The notes: generated by a model from the sequence alone, not told the origin. A stretch of DNA of 64,000 bases from Pseudomonas gingeri (GCF_013385635.1 NZ_JACAPR010000001.1:186001-250000); one strand, 5' to 3'. Counted from the first letter of the stretch, positions 44,622 through 54,694 are shown. Numbers and translations: made by a program.

Positions 44622-45344
44622 TTATAGCGCCCACGGCGCCTTGCGTGAATTGTTCAGCCCCACCAGGTACTCATCGCCGCCCAGCTGGCTCATCTGCTGG
44701 CGAATCCAGCCGGCGCGACGGGCGACGTAGGTGCTCGGATGGCTGGCACTCCATTCCCGGGGATTGGGCAGCACCGCCGCCAGCAGGCTGGCCTGCTGAC
44801 GCGACAAGGCCGCGGCACTGACGCCAAAGTGATGCCGCGCGGCGGCTTCGGCGCCAAACACCCCTTCGTCCCACTCGACGCTGTTGAGGTATACCTCGAG
44901 AATTCGTTGCTTGGGCCACATCACTTCGATCAGCGCGGTAAACCAGGCTTCCAGCCCCTTGCGCAGGTAACTGCGGCCGGACCAGAGGAACAGGTTCTTC
45001 GACACCTGCTGGCTGAGGGTGCTGGCGCCGCGGATCGAGCCGCCGCGCTCGTTATGGGCAAAAGCAGCCTGGATCGCACCGAAATCGAAGCCCCAGTGCT
45101 CGGGAAACTTCTGGTCCTCGCCGGCCATCACCGCCACCTTGAGGTCGTCGGAGATCTGGTCCCAGGATTTCCAGGTGCGTTGCAGGTCGATCGGCTCACC
45201 GTCGCTCCATGACTCGATCTTGCGCTCGACCATCAGCGCGGTGCCCGGTGGCGGCACCCAGCGGAACAGCAGCACCAGCAGTACGCTGGCGATGGCGAAC
45301 CACTTCAGGGCGGTAGTGAGGCGACGGAAAAGAAAACGCAGCAT
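44622..45344 (-). CDS. mtgA: monofunctional biosynthetic peptidoglycan transglycosylase
   Basis: A 240-residue membrane-anchored GT51 glycosyltransferase that polymerises lipid II. One N-terminal helix (about residues 12-28) precedes the catalytic domain, with MAGEDQKFPEHWGFDFGAI (catalytic Glu), GASTLSQQVSKNLFL and KQRILEVYLNSVEWDEGVFG. The ATG at 45344 (MLRFLFRR) gives the family length; a longer frame adds an unrelated tail crossing into the divergent gene. Confidence 0.94.
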   Translation of the reverse strand: MLRFLFRRLTTALKWFAIASVLLVLLFRWVPPPGTALMVERKIESWSDGEPIDLQRTWKSWDQISDDLKVAVMAGEDQKFPEHWGFDFGAIQAAFAHNERGGSIRGASTLSQQVSKNLFLWSGRSYLRKGLEAWFTALIEVMWPKQRILEVYLNSVEWDEGVFGAEAAARHHFGVSAAALSRQQASLLAAVLPNPREWSASHPSTYVARRAGWIRQQMSQLGGDEYLVGLNNSRKAPWAL

Positions 45345-45414
45345 AGAGATGGCTTGGCCGGGGCGTGGGAGCGGGCCATTATACAGACCCTGTGCCCCCT
45401 GAATGGAGTTCGTC

Positions 45415-45795
45415 ATGCTGCGTGGTTTTCTGCTGCTCGCCGCGTTTTTCGGTTTCACCGGTGTCGCCCTCGGCGCCTTCGCTGCCCACGGCCTGAAGAA
45501 CCGCCTGAGCGCGGACTACCTGGCGATCTTTCATACCGGCGTGACCTATCAATTGGTACATACCCTGGCGTTGTTCGGCGTCGCCTTGCTGGCGGCGCAT
45601 ATTCCCGGACGCCTGGTCACCTGGGCCGGTGTTTCATTCGCCATCGGGATTATCCTGTTCTCCGGCAGCCTGTACCTGTTGACCCTGACCGGTATCAGCA
45701 AGCTGGGGATCATCACCCCGTTGGGTGGGCTGGGCTTCCTGATCGGCTGGTTCTGCCTCGGTCTGGCCGCCTGGCGCTTGCAAGCGGCAGCTTGA
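45415..45795 (+). CDS. DUF423-family small membrane protein
   Basis: A 126-residue protein with four hydrophobic helices and the family's FTGVALGAFAAHGLKNRLS stretch near the N-terminus, followed by FHTGVTYQLVHTLAL. DUF423 (YgdD type) proteins are widespread inner-membrane proteins without an established function. GGAG lies six bases before ATG 45415, so the ATG four codons earlier is rejected. It is divergent from mtgA; TTATAC in the gap could be a -10 box. Confidence 0.88.
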   Translation: MLRGFLLLAAFFGFTGVALGAFAAHGLKNRLSADYLAIFHTGVTYQLVHTLALFGVALLAAHIPGRLVTWAGVSFAIGIILFSGSLYLLTLTGISKLGIITPLGGLGFLIGWFCLGLAAWRLQAAA

Positions 45796-45882
45796 GCGGA
45801 TCGCCAGGTCGACGAATGGCTTGGGTCACCCGGACTGATCGGGCTAGAATGCTGGCCCCTAAAAATGATGGCAGCCCGGCGC

Positions 45883-46083
45883 ATGCGCATTCAATTGAAC
45901 GGTGAATCCTTTGAACTGCCCGACGGCGAAACCGTCGCGGCATTGCTGACCCGGCTCGACCTGACCGGGCGGCGGGTAGCGGTGGAGCTGAACCTGGATA
46001 TCGTCCCGCGCAGCCAGCATGCCGGGACCGCCCTGCGTGAAGGCGATCAGGTCGAAGTGGTGCACGCCATCGGCGGCGGTTGA
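45883..46083 (+). CDS. thiS: thiamine biosynthesis sulfur carrier ThiS
   Basis: A 66-residue ubiquitin-like sulfur carrier ending in Gly-Gly-Gly (VHAIGGG); the last glycine is adenylated and thiocarboxylated to deliver sulfur to ThiG. The start MRIQLNGESFELPDG is typical. An upstream in-frame ATG would add six residues and is not favoured. thiG follows on the same strand after a 188-bp gap that holds a nested palindrome. Confidence 0.93.
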   Translation: MRIQLNGESFELPDGETVAALLTRLDLTGRRVAVELNLDIVPRSQHAGTALREGDQVEVVHAIGGG

Positions 46084-46093
46084 GCCAAACCCC

Positions 46094-46217
46094 GTGAAAA
46101 CTACTGTGCTCGGTAATACTGCGTTAAAAACAGGCTCGGACTGCTCATTTACAGCCAGTAAACTCCGCGTCCTCGCCTGTTTTTGCCTTGTCTTCCCTTC
46201 GCTCGCTACGTTTTCAC
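46094..46217. repeat. three-tier nested palindromic element between thiS and thiG
   Basis: Perfect arm pairs are nested: GTGAAAAC/GTTTTCAC (46094-46101, 46210-46217), AAAAACAGGC/GCCTGTTTTT (46126-46135, 46175-46184), GGAC/GTCC, and TTTAC-AGCCA-GTAAA at the centre. It fills most of the gap. It could be a small mobile repeat or a structured leader of thiG. Confidence 0.7.
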
Positions 46218-46271
46218 GCGGTTTTTTTGATCCACTCTGCAAGCCCTCAAACCTTTCAAGAGGATTTCCGA

Positions 46272-47066
46272 ATGAGCACTGTTCGCAGCGACAAGCCCTT
46301 CGTGCTGGCCGGCCGTACCTTCCAGTCCCGCCTGCTGGTCGGTACCGGTAAATACCGCGATATGGAAGAAACCCGCCTGGCCATCGAGGCCTCGGGTGCC
46401 GAGATCGTCACCGTGGCCGTGCGCCGCACCAACCTGGGCCAGAACCCGGGTGAGCCGAACCTGCTGGATATCCTGCCGCCGGATCGCTACACCATCCTGC
46501 CGAACACCGCCGGCTGCTACGACGCCATCGAGGCCGTGCGCACCTGCCGCCTGGCCCGTGAGTTGCTGGACGGCCACAACCTGGTGAAGCTGGAAGTCCT
46601 GGCCGACCAGAAGACCCTGTTCCCCAACGTGATCGAAACCCTCAAGGCCGCTGAAGTGCTGGTCAAGGAAGGTTTCGACGTGATGGTCTACACCAGCGAT
46701 GATCCGATCATCGCCCGCCAGCTGGCGGAAATCGGCTGTATCGCGGTCATGCCGCTGGCCGGCCTGATCGGCACCGGCCTGGGGATCTGCAACCCGTACA
46801 ACCTGCAGATCATCCTGGAAGAAGCGAAGATCCCGGTGCTGGTGGACGCCGGTGTCGGTACCGCCTCCGACGCCACCATCGCCATGGAACTGGGTTGCGA
46901 AGCGGTGCTGATGAACTCGGCCATCGCCCATGCCCAGCAACCGATCCTGATGGCCGAAGCGATGAAGCACGCCATCGTTGCCGGCCGCCTGGCCTACCTC
47001 GCCGGCCGTATGCCGAAAAAACTCTATGCCAGCGCTTCCTCGCCGCTGGATGGTCTGATCAAGTAA
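46272..47066 (+). CDS. thiG: thiazole synthase
   Basis: A 264-residue TIM-barrel enzyme that builds the thiazole ring of thiamine from deoxyxylulose phosphate, a glycine imine and ThiS thiocarboxylate. Typical stretches are [37 protein letters not shown] (with the Schiff-base Lys), the phosphate site [13 protein letters not shown] and [17 protein letters not shown] precedes the ATG at 46272; the longer frame upstream lies within the palindromic element. Confidence 0.96.
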   Translation: MSTVRSDKPFVLAGRTFQSRLLVGTGKYRDMEETRLAIEASGAEIVTVAVRRTNLGQNPGEPNLLDILPPDRYTILPNTAGCYDAIEAVRTCRLARELLDGHNLVKLEVLADQKTLFPNVIETLKAAEVLVKEGFDVMVYTSDDPIIARQLAEIGCIAVMPLAGLIGTGLGICNPYNLQIILEEAKIPVLVDAGVGTASDATIAMELGCEAVLMNSAIAHAQQPILMAEAMKHAIVAGRLAYLAGRMPKKLYASASSPLDGLIK

Positions 47067-47075
47067 GAGCCTTTG

Positions 47076-47801
47076 ATGACTGAATCGAACGACACGCCCA
47101 TTTCCACGGAAGACGGCGAAGAGCGCCAACACCGCCGCATCAAGAGTTTCGTGATGCGCGCCGGGCGCATGACCGAAGGCCAGCAGAAGGGCCTGGAGCA
47201 GGGTACGCCGCTGTTCGTCCTGCCGCTGGCCGATGCGCCGGTGGATTTCGACCAGGTGTTCGGCCGTTCCGCGCCGCGCTCCCTGGAAATCGGCTTCGGC
47301 ATGGGCCATTCCCTGCTGGAAATGGCGGCTGCTGCGCCGGAGCAGGACTTTATCGGCGTTGAAGTGCATCGTCCGGGTGTTGGCGCGCTGCTTAACGGCG
47401 TGCTGACCCAGGGCCTGAAAAACCTGCGGGTCTACGACTGCGACGCCATCGAAGTGCTCAACCGCTGCGTGGCGGACAACAGCCTGGACCGGCTGATGCT
47501 GTTTTTCCCGGATCCCTGGCACAAGAGCCGCCATCACAAGCGCCGTATCGTCCAGGCTTCCTTCGCCGAACTGGTGCGCAGCAAGCTGAAGGTTGGCGGG
47601 ATCCTGCACATGGCCACCGACTGGGAGCCCTATGCCGAATACATGCTGGAAGTGATGAACGTCGCGCCGGGTTATCGCAATCTGGCCGAAGACGGCCAAT
47701 GCGTACCGCGCCCGGCGGAACGCCCGATCACCAAGTTCGAACGCCGCGGCGAGCGACTGGGGCACGGGGTCTGGGACCTGAAGTTCGAGAAGCTGGCCTG
47801 A
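47076..47801 (+). CDS. trmB: tRNA (guanine-46-N7)-methyltransferase
   Basis: A 241-residue SAM-dependent enzyme. [15 protein letters not shown] is the SAM-binding motif, [15 protein letters not shown] follows, and the catalytic [15 protein letters not shown] is near residue 145. [14 protein letters not shown] completes the family pattern. It lies nine bases after thiG, so it is probably cotranscribed. The ATG at 47076 is used; the TTG before it is not needed. Confidence 0.95.
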   Translation: MTESNDTPISTEDGEERQHRRIKSFVMRAGRMTEGQQKGLEQGTPLFVLPLADAPVDFDQVFGRSAPRSLEIGFGMGHSLLEMAAAAPEQDFIGVEVHRPGVGALLNGVLTQGLKNLRVYDCDAIEVLNRCVADNSLDRLMLFFPDPWHKSRHHKRRIVQASFAELVRSKLKVGGILHMATDWEPYAEYMLEVMNVAPGYRNLAEDGQCVPRPAERPITKFERRGERLGHGVWDLKFEKLA

Positions 47802-47824
47802 CGCCTATGGCTCACACCGCAACC

Positions 47825-47911
47825 CCTGTAGGAGCCGGCTTGCCGGCGATGGCGTCCGTCAGGTTGATGCAAGGCTTGCGGGCCTCATCGCCGGCAAGCC
47901 GGCTCCTACAC
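47825..47911. repeat. REP pair
   Basis: Inverted units CTGTAGGAGCCGGCTTGCCGGCGA and TCGCCGGCAAGCCGGCTCCTACA lie between the convergent trmB and DUF3392 genes. Confidence 0.83.
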
Positions 47912-47932
47912 TGAGCGCGTTAACCTTCTGAG

Positions 47933-48256
47933 TCAGCGCCGATCCGCCACCACCCCGATCAGCACCAGAACCACCAAAAGCACCGGCGCCAGGCTGTAGT
48001 TGTTGAACTGGCTCAGGCCCCGCACCACCCAGGGCGTGGCATAGATCAATGCCAGGCCGCTGCCGATCATGCACAGCAGGGCCAGCAGCGGCACGCGCAG
48101 GGCGCCGGCGATGCTGCCCAGGCGCTGATCGATCCAACCCTTGATATCCGCGCCAAACAGCACCAGCAGGCAGCCCACCAGCGCCAGGGAGATTTCCGAT
48201 AGGTTGCTGCGGCTCCAGCGTGACACCGTGGCGAGCAGGTCGAGTACCAGGTCCAT
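47933..48256 (-). CDS. DUF3392-family membrane protein
   Basis: A 107-residue protein with about three hydrophobic helices (near 22-38, 55-75 and 88-104) and an N-terminal MDLVLDLLATVSRWSR. It matches the short inner-membrane DUF3392 proteins found next to hemW in pseudomonads. Function is unknown. It ends the minus-strand run that starts at yggS, nine bases after hemW. Confidence 0.8.
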   Translation of the reverse strand: MDLVLDLLATVSRWSRSNLSEISLALVGCLLVLFGADIKGWIDQRLGSIAGALRVPLLALLCMIGSGLALIYATPWVVRGLSQFNNYSLAPVLLVVLVLIGVVADRR

Positions 48257-48265
48257 GGGGTTTCC

Positions 48266-49468
48266 TTAGGTCAAGAAGTATTGCAGCAGGTCATTGAGAA
48301 ACAGCTGGCCGCGGGCGGTCGCCGCCAGGCGTGTGGGTTCGACCTGCAACAGGCCGCTTTGTTCTGCCTCGGCCCGCCCTTCGTTCAAGCTGTCGAGACC
48401 CAGCCCGGTGCGTTGCGCAAACAAGGCCGCATCGACACCCTCGGTCAGCCGCAGGGCATTCATCAGGAACTCGAACGGCAGCTCGTCGTTGCCCAGGGTT
48501 TTCTCCCCGGCCTTGAAGCTTTTGGCCGGGTTCAGGTAGTCCTTGGGCAGGCGGGTTTTCCAGGTGCGGATGATGCGTCCGTCCGGGTGGCTGAGCTTGC
48601 CGTGGGCCCCGGCACCTATGCCGATAAAGTCACCGAAGCTCCAGTAATTGAGGTTGTGCCGCGCCGGACGCCCGGGCTGGGCATAGGCCGAGACTTCGTA
48701 CTGGACGTAGCCGTGGTCGGCCAGCAGGGCCTGTCCGGCTTCCTGGATATCCCACAGGGTGTCGTCTTCGGGCAGCGTCGGCGGTTGGTTCCAGAACACG
48801 GTGTTGGGTTCCAGGGTCAACTGGTACCAGGACAGATGCGTCGGCTTCAGCGCGATGGCCTGGCGCAGGTCGCCGAGGGCGTCTTCCAGGGATTGGTCGG
48901 GCAAACCATGCATCAGGTCCAGGTTGAAGTTGTCGAAGCCGGCCTGGCGCGCCATGTCCGCTGCCCGCACGGCTTCGCCGCCGGTGTGGATGCGACCCAG
49001 GGCCTTGAGTTTTTCTTCCTGGAAACTCTGGATGCCGATCGACAGCCGGTTGATCCCCAACTGCCGGTAGGCGACGAATTTTTCCTGTTCGAAGGTCCCG
49101 GGATTGGCTTCCAGGGTGATTTCGATATCGCTGGCGAACGGGATGCGCGCCTCGACACCCTTGAGCAGGCGGCCCAGCGCCTCGGCGCTGAACAGGCTCG
49201 GCGTACCGCCGCCGAAGAAAATCGAACTCAGTTCACGGCCATAAACGGCGTGCAGGTCCTGGTCGAGGTCGGCCAGCAGCGCGTCGACATACTCCTGCTC
49301 CGGCAGCACCGGGCTGGCGGCGTGGGAGTTGAAGTCGCAATATGGGCATTTGCGCACGCACCAGGGGATATGGACGTACAGCGCCAGGGGCGGCAATTGT
49401 GGCAAGGCCGCCCGAGGAGGTTGCGCACCGCCATGGATCAGCGGCTGCGCGGAAGAAGTCCGGGTCAT
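48266..49468 (-). CDS. hemW: radical SAM haem chaperone HemW
   Basis: A 400-residue radical SAM protein related to coproporphyrinogen dehydrogenase HemN. The cluster motif [10 protein letters not shown] (CxxxCxxC) is at about residues 37-44, with [11 protein letters not shown] and [12 protein letters not shown] after it. HemW proteins lack HemN activity and act as haem chaperones. The ATG at 49468 overlaps the rdgB stop by four bases; the longer frame is the shadow of rdgB. Confidence 0.92.
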   Translation of the reverse strand: MTRTSSAQPLIHGGAQPPRAALPQLPPLALYVHIPWCVRKCPYCDFNSHAASPVLPEQEYVDALLADLDQDLHAVYGRELSSIFFGGGTPSLFSAEALGRLLKGVEARIPFASDIEITLEANPGTFEQEKFVAYRQLGINRLSIGIQSFQEEKLKALGRIHTGGEAVRAADMARQAGFDNFNLDLMHGLPDQSLEDALGDLRQAIALKPTHLSWYQLTLEPNTVFWNQPPTLPEDDTLWDIQEAGQALLADHGYVQYEVSAYAQPGRPARHNLNYWSFGDFIGIGAGAHGKLSHPDGRIIRTWKTRLPKDYLNPAKSFKAGEKTLGNDELPFEFLMNALRLTEGVDAALFAQRTGLGLDSLNEGRAEAEQSGLLQVEPTRLAATARGQLFLNDLLQYFLT

Positions 49469-50061
49469 TTCAGGCCCAGGCGTTGCCGCAGCAGGACCAT
49501 GGCGCGGGCGCGATGGCTGAGCTGGTTCTTTTCCACGGGGTTCAGTTCGGCACTGGAGCAGTCGCGTTCCGGTACCCAGAACAGCGGGTCGTAGCCGAAG
49601 CCGTGGTCGCCGCTGGCGGCGGTCAGGATACGGCCGTGCCACAGGCCTTCACAGAGGATCGGCAACGGGTCGTCGGCATGCCGCACCAGGGCCAGGACGC
49701 AGACGAACTGGGCGCCGCGCTCGGCCTGCGGGACATCCTTGAGGGCGTCCAGCAGCTTGGCGTTGTTCGCCGCATCGCCCTGGCCGTCGGCGTAGCGGGC
49801 CGAGTAGATGCCTGGCGCACCGCCAAGGAAGTCCACGGCCAGGCCGGAGTCGTCGGCCAGCGCCGGCAAGCCGGAAATGCGTGCGGCATTGCGGGCCTTG
49901 AGGATGGCGTTCTCGACGAACGACAGGCCGGTCTCTTCCGGCTCGACGCTGCTGAACTCGCCGATCGAGCGCAGTTGCACCGAGTCGCCGAGCATGGCCT
50001 GGAGTTCTTTGAGTTTGCCAGCGTTATGGCTGGCCAGTACCAGTTGGGTGAAGTTCATCAT
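49465..50061 (-). CDS. rdgB: XTP/dITP pyrophosphatase
   Basis: A 198-residue house-cleaning nucleotidase that hydrolyses dITP, XTP and [18 protein letters not shown] (phosphate site), [40 protein letters not shown] and the C-terminal SHRARAM are all present. Its start (ATGATG) overlaps the stop of the DUF4426 gene, and its stop overlaps hemW. Confidence 0.95.
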   Translation of the reverse strand: MMNFTQLVLASHNAGKLKELQAMLGDSVQLRSIGEFSSVEPEETGLSFVENAILKARNAARISGLPALADDSGLAVDFLGGAPGIYSARYADGQGDAANNAKLLDALKDVPQAERGAQFVCVLALVRHADDPLPILCEGLWHGRILTAASGDHGFGYDPLFWVPERDCSSAELNPVEKNQLSHRARAMVLLRQRLGLK

Positions 50062-50492
50062 TCGCTTGGGAAAAGCTCTTGGTTGAAGCTGAATTTATGG
50101 GTCTGGCCGCCAGCGGTGACCGCGATCTCGAAAGTCCGGATTTCCTGCTGGGGAACCGGATACTGGGCGATATAGTAGACCGCGCCCTGCTCGGTGATCT
50201 GCTTGAAAGTCAGCGGCAGGCTGTTGCTGGTCAGGTCCTTGATGGTGCCGCTGACCTGGGCAACCAGCGGTTTGTCGCCCTTGAGCACGGAAATATTGAT
50301 CACGCCCTGATTCTTGCTGCGGATCAGCTCGGCAGCCTTGGCGATATCCGGTTGCAGGTAGGTGGAGTTGAAGGTGTTGTAGTGCACGGTGGTGTCACCG
50401 AACACTTCCTGACGCTCGCCCTTGATGATGTCGGCGGCCATGGCCGAGACACCCAGGCAGGCAGTCAGCAGGAAAATTGCCAGACGACCCAT
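50058..50492 (-). CDS. DUF4426-family exported protein
   Basis: A 144-residue protein with a signal peptide (about residues 1-19, [16 protein letters not shown]) and a beta-rich mature domain ([21 protein letters not shown]). It is a member of the DUF4426 group regularly found between metW and rdgB in pseudomonads. Function is unknown. The AAGGAG motif lies seven bases before the ATG at 50492, while upstream ATGs are too close to it or lack a site. Confidence 0.85.
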   Translation of the reverse strand: MGRLAIFLLTACLGVSAMAADIIKGERQEVFGDTTVHYNTFNSTYLQPDIAKAAELIRSKNQGVINISVLKGDKPLVAQVSGTIKDLTSNSLPLTFKQITEQGAVYYIAQYPVPQQEIRTFEIAVTAGGQTHKFSFNQELFPSE

Positions 50493-50518
50493 GATCATGC
50501 TCCTTGAAGTCACGTGAT

Positions 50519-51139
50519 TCATACCGCGATCTGGTGTTCCAGCAGGCCGGGGCTGCTGACGCGGTAGATGCCGATCTCACCTAACAGATTAGGCCATAGC
50601 TTGCTTGCCCACCCATGGCGGTGCTGTTGATCCACGGCCAGCCGATCAATGACCTTGGCTTCACGTTCGCGACACAGCGCTTCGAAGTCTTCGAAGGTGC
50701 AGAAGTGGATGTTCGGCGTGTTGTACCAGGTGTACGGCAGGAATTCCGAAACCGGCATCCGGCCCTTGCTCGCCAGGTACCAACGGCAGCGCCAGTGACC
50801 GAAGTTGGGGAAGGTGATGATGCACTGGCGTCCGACCCGGAGCATTTCGTCGAGGATCTTGTCCGGGTAATGCACGGCCTGCAGGGCCTGGGTCATGACC
50901 ACGACGTCGAAGCTGTTGCTGGCGAAGTTGCCCAGGCCCTTGTCCAGGTCCTGCTCGATAACGTTGATGCCCTTGGCCACGCACTCGGCGATGTTGTCCG
51001 GGTCGTTTTCCAGGCCGTAGCCGGTGACCTGCTTGTTGTCGCGCAGCCAGGTCAGCAGTTCGCCATCACCGCAACCGAGGTCGAGCACGCGGCTGCCGGC
51101 GGGGATCCACTCTTGGATGATTTCCAGGTCGGCTCTCAT
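50519..51139 (-). CDS. metW: methionine biosynthesis protein MetW
   Basis: A 206-residue class I methyltransferase-like protein. VLDLGCGDGELLTWL is the SAM-binding motif, and VVVMTQALQAVHYPDKIL and FPNFGHWRCRWYL follow. MetW works with MetX in homoserine acylation and is encoded directly after it, seven bases apart. The ATG at 51139 (MRADLEII) is the family start. Confidence 0.93.
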   Translation of the reverse strand: MRADLEIIQEWIPAGSRVLDLGCGDGELLTWLRDNKQVTGYGLENDPDNIAECVAKGINVIEQDLDKGLGNFASNSFDVVVMTQALQAVHYPDKILDEMLRVGRQCIITFPNFGHWRCRWYLASKGRMPVSEFLPYTWYNTPNIHFCTFEDFEALCREREAKVIDRLAVDQQHRHGWASKLWPNLLGEIGIYRVSSPGLLEHQIAV

Positions 51140-51146
51140 GGCGTTC

Positions 51147-52286
51147 TCACACTTCAACTCGGTTCATGTAGTTACCGAATGCCTGCAGATAACGCGGGAT
51201 CGGAATCAGGAAGGCGTCATGGCCTTGCGGAGCATCGATTTCCAGGTAGCAGACATCCTTGCGGGCCGCCATCAGCGCGTCGACCAGTTCCCGCGAACGG
51301 GCCGGGGAGAAGCGCCAGTCGGTGGTGAAGGACATCACGCAGAACTTGGCCCGGGCGTTGGCGAAGGTCTTCGCCAGGTCGTCGTCGAAGTTCGCCGCCG
51401 GATCGAAATAATCCAGGGCCTTGGTCATCAGCAGGTAGGTGTTGGCGTCGAAGCGCCCGGAAAACTCTTCACCCTGGTAACGCAGGTAGCTTTCGACCTG
51501 GAACTCCACGCTGTGGAAGTCGTAATTGAGCTTTTCACTCTTGAGCCCACGGCCGAATTTCTCGCCCATGGAGTCGTCGGACAGGTAGGTGATGTGCCCG
51601 ACCATCCGTGCCAGCATCAGGCCGCGCTTGGGGATCACGCCGCGTTCCTGGAAGGAGCCGCCATGGAACTCCGGATCGGTGAGGATCGCCTGGCGTGCCA
51701 CTTCGTTGAAGGCGATGTTCTGCGCCGACAATTTCGGCGCCGAGGCGATAGCCAGGCAATGGCGCACGCGATCCGGGTAGGTGATGGTCCATTGCAGGGC
51801 CTGCATGCCGCCCAGGCTGCCGCCGATCACCGCGGCCCATTGGCCGATGCCCAGGCGGTCGGCGAGACGGGCCTGGCTGTGGACCCAGTCTTCCACGGTC
51901 AGCACCGGGAAGTCGGCGCCGAAGGGTTTGCCGGTCTCGGGGTTGATGCTGCTCGGGCCAGTGGAGCCGTTGCAGCCGCCGAGGTTGTTCAGGCTGACGA
52001 CGAAGAATTTGTTGGTGTCGATAGGCTTGCCGGGGCCTATGCAACTGTCCCACCAGCCGGGCTTGCGCTCGTCGGCGCTGTGATAGCCCGCCGCGTGATG
52101 ATGGCCGGACAGGGCATGACAGATCAGCACGGCGTTGTTCGCCGTGGCGTTGAGGCTGCCGTAGGTTTCGTAGATCAGGTCGTAGGCGGGCAGGGAGCGA
52201 CCGCAGGCCAGGGCCAGGGGTTCGCTGAAATGTGCCGTTTGCGGCACGACCAGCCCGACGGAATCGTGGGGAAAGACAGTGGACAT
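51147..52286 (-). CDS. metX: homoserine O-acyltransferase (succinyl-type in Pseudomonas)
   Basis: A 379-residue alpha/beta-fold enzyme that acylates homoserine in methionine synthesis. [14 protein letters not shown], the substrate loop [17 protein letters not shown] and the nucleophile elbow GGSLGGMQ near residue 147 are present; the catalytic His lies in APQGHDAFL near residue 353. Pseudomonas MetX enzymes are reported to use succinyl-CoA; donor choice cannot be read here with certainty. It is followed by metW. Confidence 0.93.
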   Translation of the reverse strand: MSTVFPHDSVGLVVPQTAHFSEPLALACGRSLPAYDLIYETYGSLNATANNAVLICHALSGHHHAAGYHSADERKPGWWDSCIGPGKPIDTNKFFVVSLNNLGGCNGSTGPSSINPETGKPFGADFPVLTVEDWVHSQARLADRLGIGQWAAVIGGSLGGMQALQWTITYPDRVRHCLAIASAPKLSAQNIAFNEVARQAILTDPEFHGGSFQERGVIPKRGLMLARMVGHITYLSDDSMGEKFGRGLKSEKLNYDFHSVEFQVESYLRYQGEEFSGRFDANTYLLMTKALDYFDPAANFDDDLAKTFANARAKFCVMSFTTDWRFSPARSRELVDALMAARKDVCYLEIDAPQGHDAFLIPIPRYLQAFGNYMNRVEV

Positions 52287-52387
52287 CAACCCTGCTCACG
52301 CTTGAATGAGGCGTAAGTCTAATGAGCGGGGGGGTTAGCGGCAAGCAGGGAGACCGCAGTGTGTACTGCTGGCGGCTGTATGAACAT

Positions 52388-52477
52388 CGTGGGAGCCGGC
52401 TTGCTGGCGATAGCGGCGCGTCAGGCGACAATGATGTCGGCTGTCAGACCGCAATCGCCAGCAAGCCGGCTCCCACG
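52388..52477. repeat. REP pair
   Basis: Inverted units CGTGGGAGCCGGCTTGCTGG and CCAGCAAGCCGGCTCCCACG lie between yggT and metX on the same strand, inside the long minus-strand gene run. Termination or message stabilisation are possible. Confidence 0.83.
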
Positions 52478-52490
52478 AGGCAGGGTGGGA

Positions 52491-53081
52491 TCAGATCAAC
52501 CGGAACAACACCTCAGGCATGCCGCTCATCACCGCCAGCGGTGGAATCACGTAGCTCTGCAGCAACTGGATGACCAGGAACGCGAGGATCGGCGAGATAT
52601 CCAGCCCACCGAGGTTCGGCACGATCTTGCGGAACGGCGCCAGGGCCGGCTCGCTGATCTGGAACACCAGCTCGGCCGCCGGACTGTGGCTGCCCGGGGC
52701 GACCCAGGAAAGGATCACGCTGATGATCATGGCGAAGAAGAACACCTTGAGGAACAGCGAGGTGACGCCGATGATCGCCCAGATCAGCAGGTAGCCGATA
52801 TTGCCGGTCACGCCGTAGCTCAGCAGCAGGATCACCGCCATCAGCAGCATCTGCACGATGATCGCCAGCACCAGCGAGGACATGTCCAGGCCGAACAGGC
52901 TTGGAATGATCCGGCGCAGCGGCTTGAGCAGCGGCTGGGTGGCCTTGACGGTGAACTGGCAGAGCGGGTTGTAGAAGTTCGCCCGCACCAGTTGCAGGAT
53001 GAAGCGCAGCAGAACCACCAACAGGTACAGGCTGCCCAGGGTCTGGATGACAAAAATGGCAGCGCTATTGAGTGCAAACAT
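52491..53081 (-). CDS. yggT: YggT-family membrane protein
   Basis: A 196-residue protein made of two YggT repeats. Each repeat has two hydrophobic helices and a PLLKPLRRIIP / PFRKIVPNLGGLDISP motif. YggT proteins are inner-membrane proteins linked to osmotic tolerance in enterics, without a biochemical role. It follows proC by 18 bases, part of the yggS-proC-yggT order common to gamma-proteobacteria. Confidence 0.92.
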   Translation of the reverse strand: MFALNSAAIFVIQTLGSLYLLVVLLRFILQLVRANFYNPLCQFTVKATQPLLKPLRRIIPSLFGLDMSSLVLAIIVQMLLMAVILLLSYGVTGNIGYLLIWAIIGVTSLFLKVFFFAMIISVILSWVAPGSHSPAAELVFQISEPALAPFRKIVPNLGGLDISPILAFLVIQLLQSYVIPPLAVMSGMPEVLFRLI

Positions 53082-53099
53082 TAAGTGTTCCCTCGAGGA

Positions 53100-53918
53100 T
53101 TACTGGCCGAGTTGCTCGGCCATTTCAGCCGAACGCCGGGCGGCGGCGCCAAGCGCCTGTTCTACCAGGGCTTCGAAGCCGCCGGCCTGGAAGGTCTTGA
53201 TCGCGGCTTCGGTGGTGCCGGCCGGCGAGGTCACCCGACGGCGCAGTTCGGCGGCGTCGACGTCGCTGGTGACGGCCATGCGGGCCGCACCGAGGGCGGT
53301 CTGCTGGCTCAGCTGGATGGCGACTTCACGCGACAGGCCGAGTTTCTCGCCGGCGGCGGTCATGGCCTCGATCAGCAGGAAGAAATACGCCGGGCCGCTA
53401 CCGGAGACCGCGGTGACCGCGTCCAGTTGTTGTTCTTCGTCCAGCCACAGGGCGGTGCCGACGGCCGACAGCAGGGTCTGCGCCTGCTGGCGTTGCTCGG
53501 CGGAGACCTGCCCGGTGGCGAACAGGCCGCTCACGCCCTGGCGCAGCAGCGCCGGGGTGTTGGGCATGCAGCGCACGATCGGCTGGGCGCCGAGCCAGTT
53601 GTTCATGCTCGCGCAGGTGATACCGGCGGCGATGGACACTACCAGTTGATGGGGCTTGAGGTGCGGGCGCAAGGCCTCGCACACGGCTTTCATGGCCTGC
53701 GGCTTGACCGCCAGTACCACCACGTCGGCCCCTTCGATGGCTTGGGCGTTGTCGGCGAACACTTCGATACCGTGTTCGGTCTGGACCCGAGCACGGGTCT
53801 CGGCGCCCGGATCGCTGGCGCGAATCAGCGCGGCGTCCAGGCCTTCGGCGCGCAGGCCGCCGATCAGGCTGGCCGCCATGTTGCCGGCACCGATGAAAGT
53901 GATTCGATTATTGCTCAT
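53100..53918 (-). CDS. proC: pyrroline-5-carboxylate reductase
   Basis: A 272-residue NAD(P)H-dependent enzyme for the last step of proline synthesis. The N-terminal ITFIGAGNMAASLIGGL is the cofactor fold, VVLAVKPQAMKAVC follows, and the C-terminal signature AVSGSGPAYFFLLIEAM and VTSPAGTTEAAI are intact. Confidence 0.96.
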   Translation of the reverse strand: MSNNRITFIGAGNMAASLIGGLRAEGLDAALIRASDPGAETRARVQTEHGIEVFADNAQAIEGADVVVLAVKPQAMKAVCEALRPHLKPHQLVVSIAAGITCASMNNWLGAQPIVRCMPNTPALLRQGVSGLFATGQVSAEQRQQAQTLLSAVGTALWLDEEQQLDAVTAVSGSGPAYFFLLIEAMTAAGEKLGLSREVAIQLSQQTALGAARMAVTSDVDAAELRRRVTSPAGTTEAAIKTFQAGGFEALVEQALGAAARRSAEMAEQLGQ

Positions 53919-53951
53919 GACGGATCCTTTGAACGAGTGTGTATGGCCATT

Positions 53952-54638
53952 TCAGGCCTGGCCGTAGTCGCGGGCGCCAAACAGTGCGGTACCGATCCGC
54001 ACCCAGGTGGCGCCCTGGGCAATGGCCGATTCGAGATCGTGGCTCATGCCCATGGAAAGTGTGTCAAGCGGCAGGTGCAGGCTGTCTTGCAAAGTCCGCA
54101 CGGTGGCGAACGCGGCGTCTTGTGCGGCACGCTCTTCGGTGGGTTCGGGAATCGCCATCAGGCCGCGCAGGACCAGGTTCGGCAAGGCGCCGATGGCCGC
54201 GACCAGGGCCGGCAGGTCGGCCGGTGTGCAGCCGGATTTGCTGGCTTCGCCGCTGACATTGACCTGGATGCAGATGTTCAGCGGCGGCAGGTCGGCCGGA
54301 CGCTGTTCGGACAGGCGTTGTGCTATTTTCAGGCGGTCCACGGAGTGCACCCAGTCGAAATGCTCGGCGATGGCTCGAGTCTTGTTCGATTGAATGGGGC
54401 CGATAAAGTGCCAACACAAGGGCAGGTCGGTCAATTGCGCCTGTTTGCCGAGGGCTTCCTGCAGGTAGTTCTCGCCGAAATCCCGCAGGCCGGCGGCATG
54501 GGCTTCACGCACGGCCTCGGCGGGCTTGGTCTTGCTCACGGCGAGCAGGCGGATGTCGGCGGCGTCGCGGCCGCAGGCTTGAGCGGCGGCGCTGATACGG
54601 GCTGCAACGGAGGCAATGTTGTCTGCTATCGTGGTCAT
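53952..54638 (-). CDS. yggS: PLP homeostasis protein, YggS family
   Basis: A 228-residue PLP-binding TIM-barrel protein. LLAVSKTKPAEAVREAH carries the Schiff-base Lys (near residue 35), followed by FGENYLQEA, WHFIGPIQSNKTRAIAEHFDWVHSVD and LSMGMSHDLESAIAQGATWVRIGTALFG. YggS proteins regulate vitamin B6 homeostasis without enzymatic activity. It is divergent from pilT, and the short gap must hold both promoters. Confidence 0.95.
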   Translation of the reverse strand: MTTIADNIASVAARISAAAQACGRDAADIRLLAVSKTKPAEAVREAHAAGLRDFGENYLQEALGKQAQLTDLPLCWHFIGPIQSNKTRAIAEHFDWVHSVDRLKIAQRLSEQRPADLPPLNICIQVNVSGEASKSGCTPADLPALVAAIGALPNLVLRGLMAIPEPTEERAAQDAAFATVRTLQDSLHLPLDTLSMGMSHDLESAIAQGATWVRIGTALFGARDYGQA

Positions 54639-54694
54639 TCAATTTCGCCAGCAGGTCAAAAGTCTGCGGCATTCTACCTGTATTGGGGAGTCTC

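Noticed and set aside
46094..46217. TPP riboswitch before thiG
   Set aside because: The conserved THI-box sequence was not seen; the region is a simple nested palindrome and lies inside the thiS-thiG unit rather than at its head.
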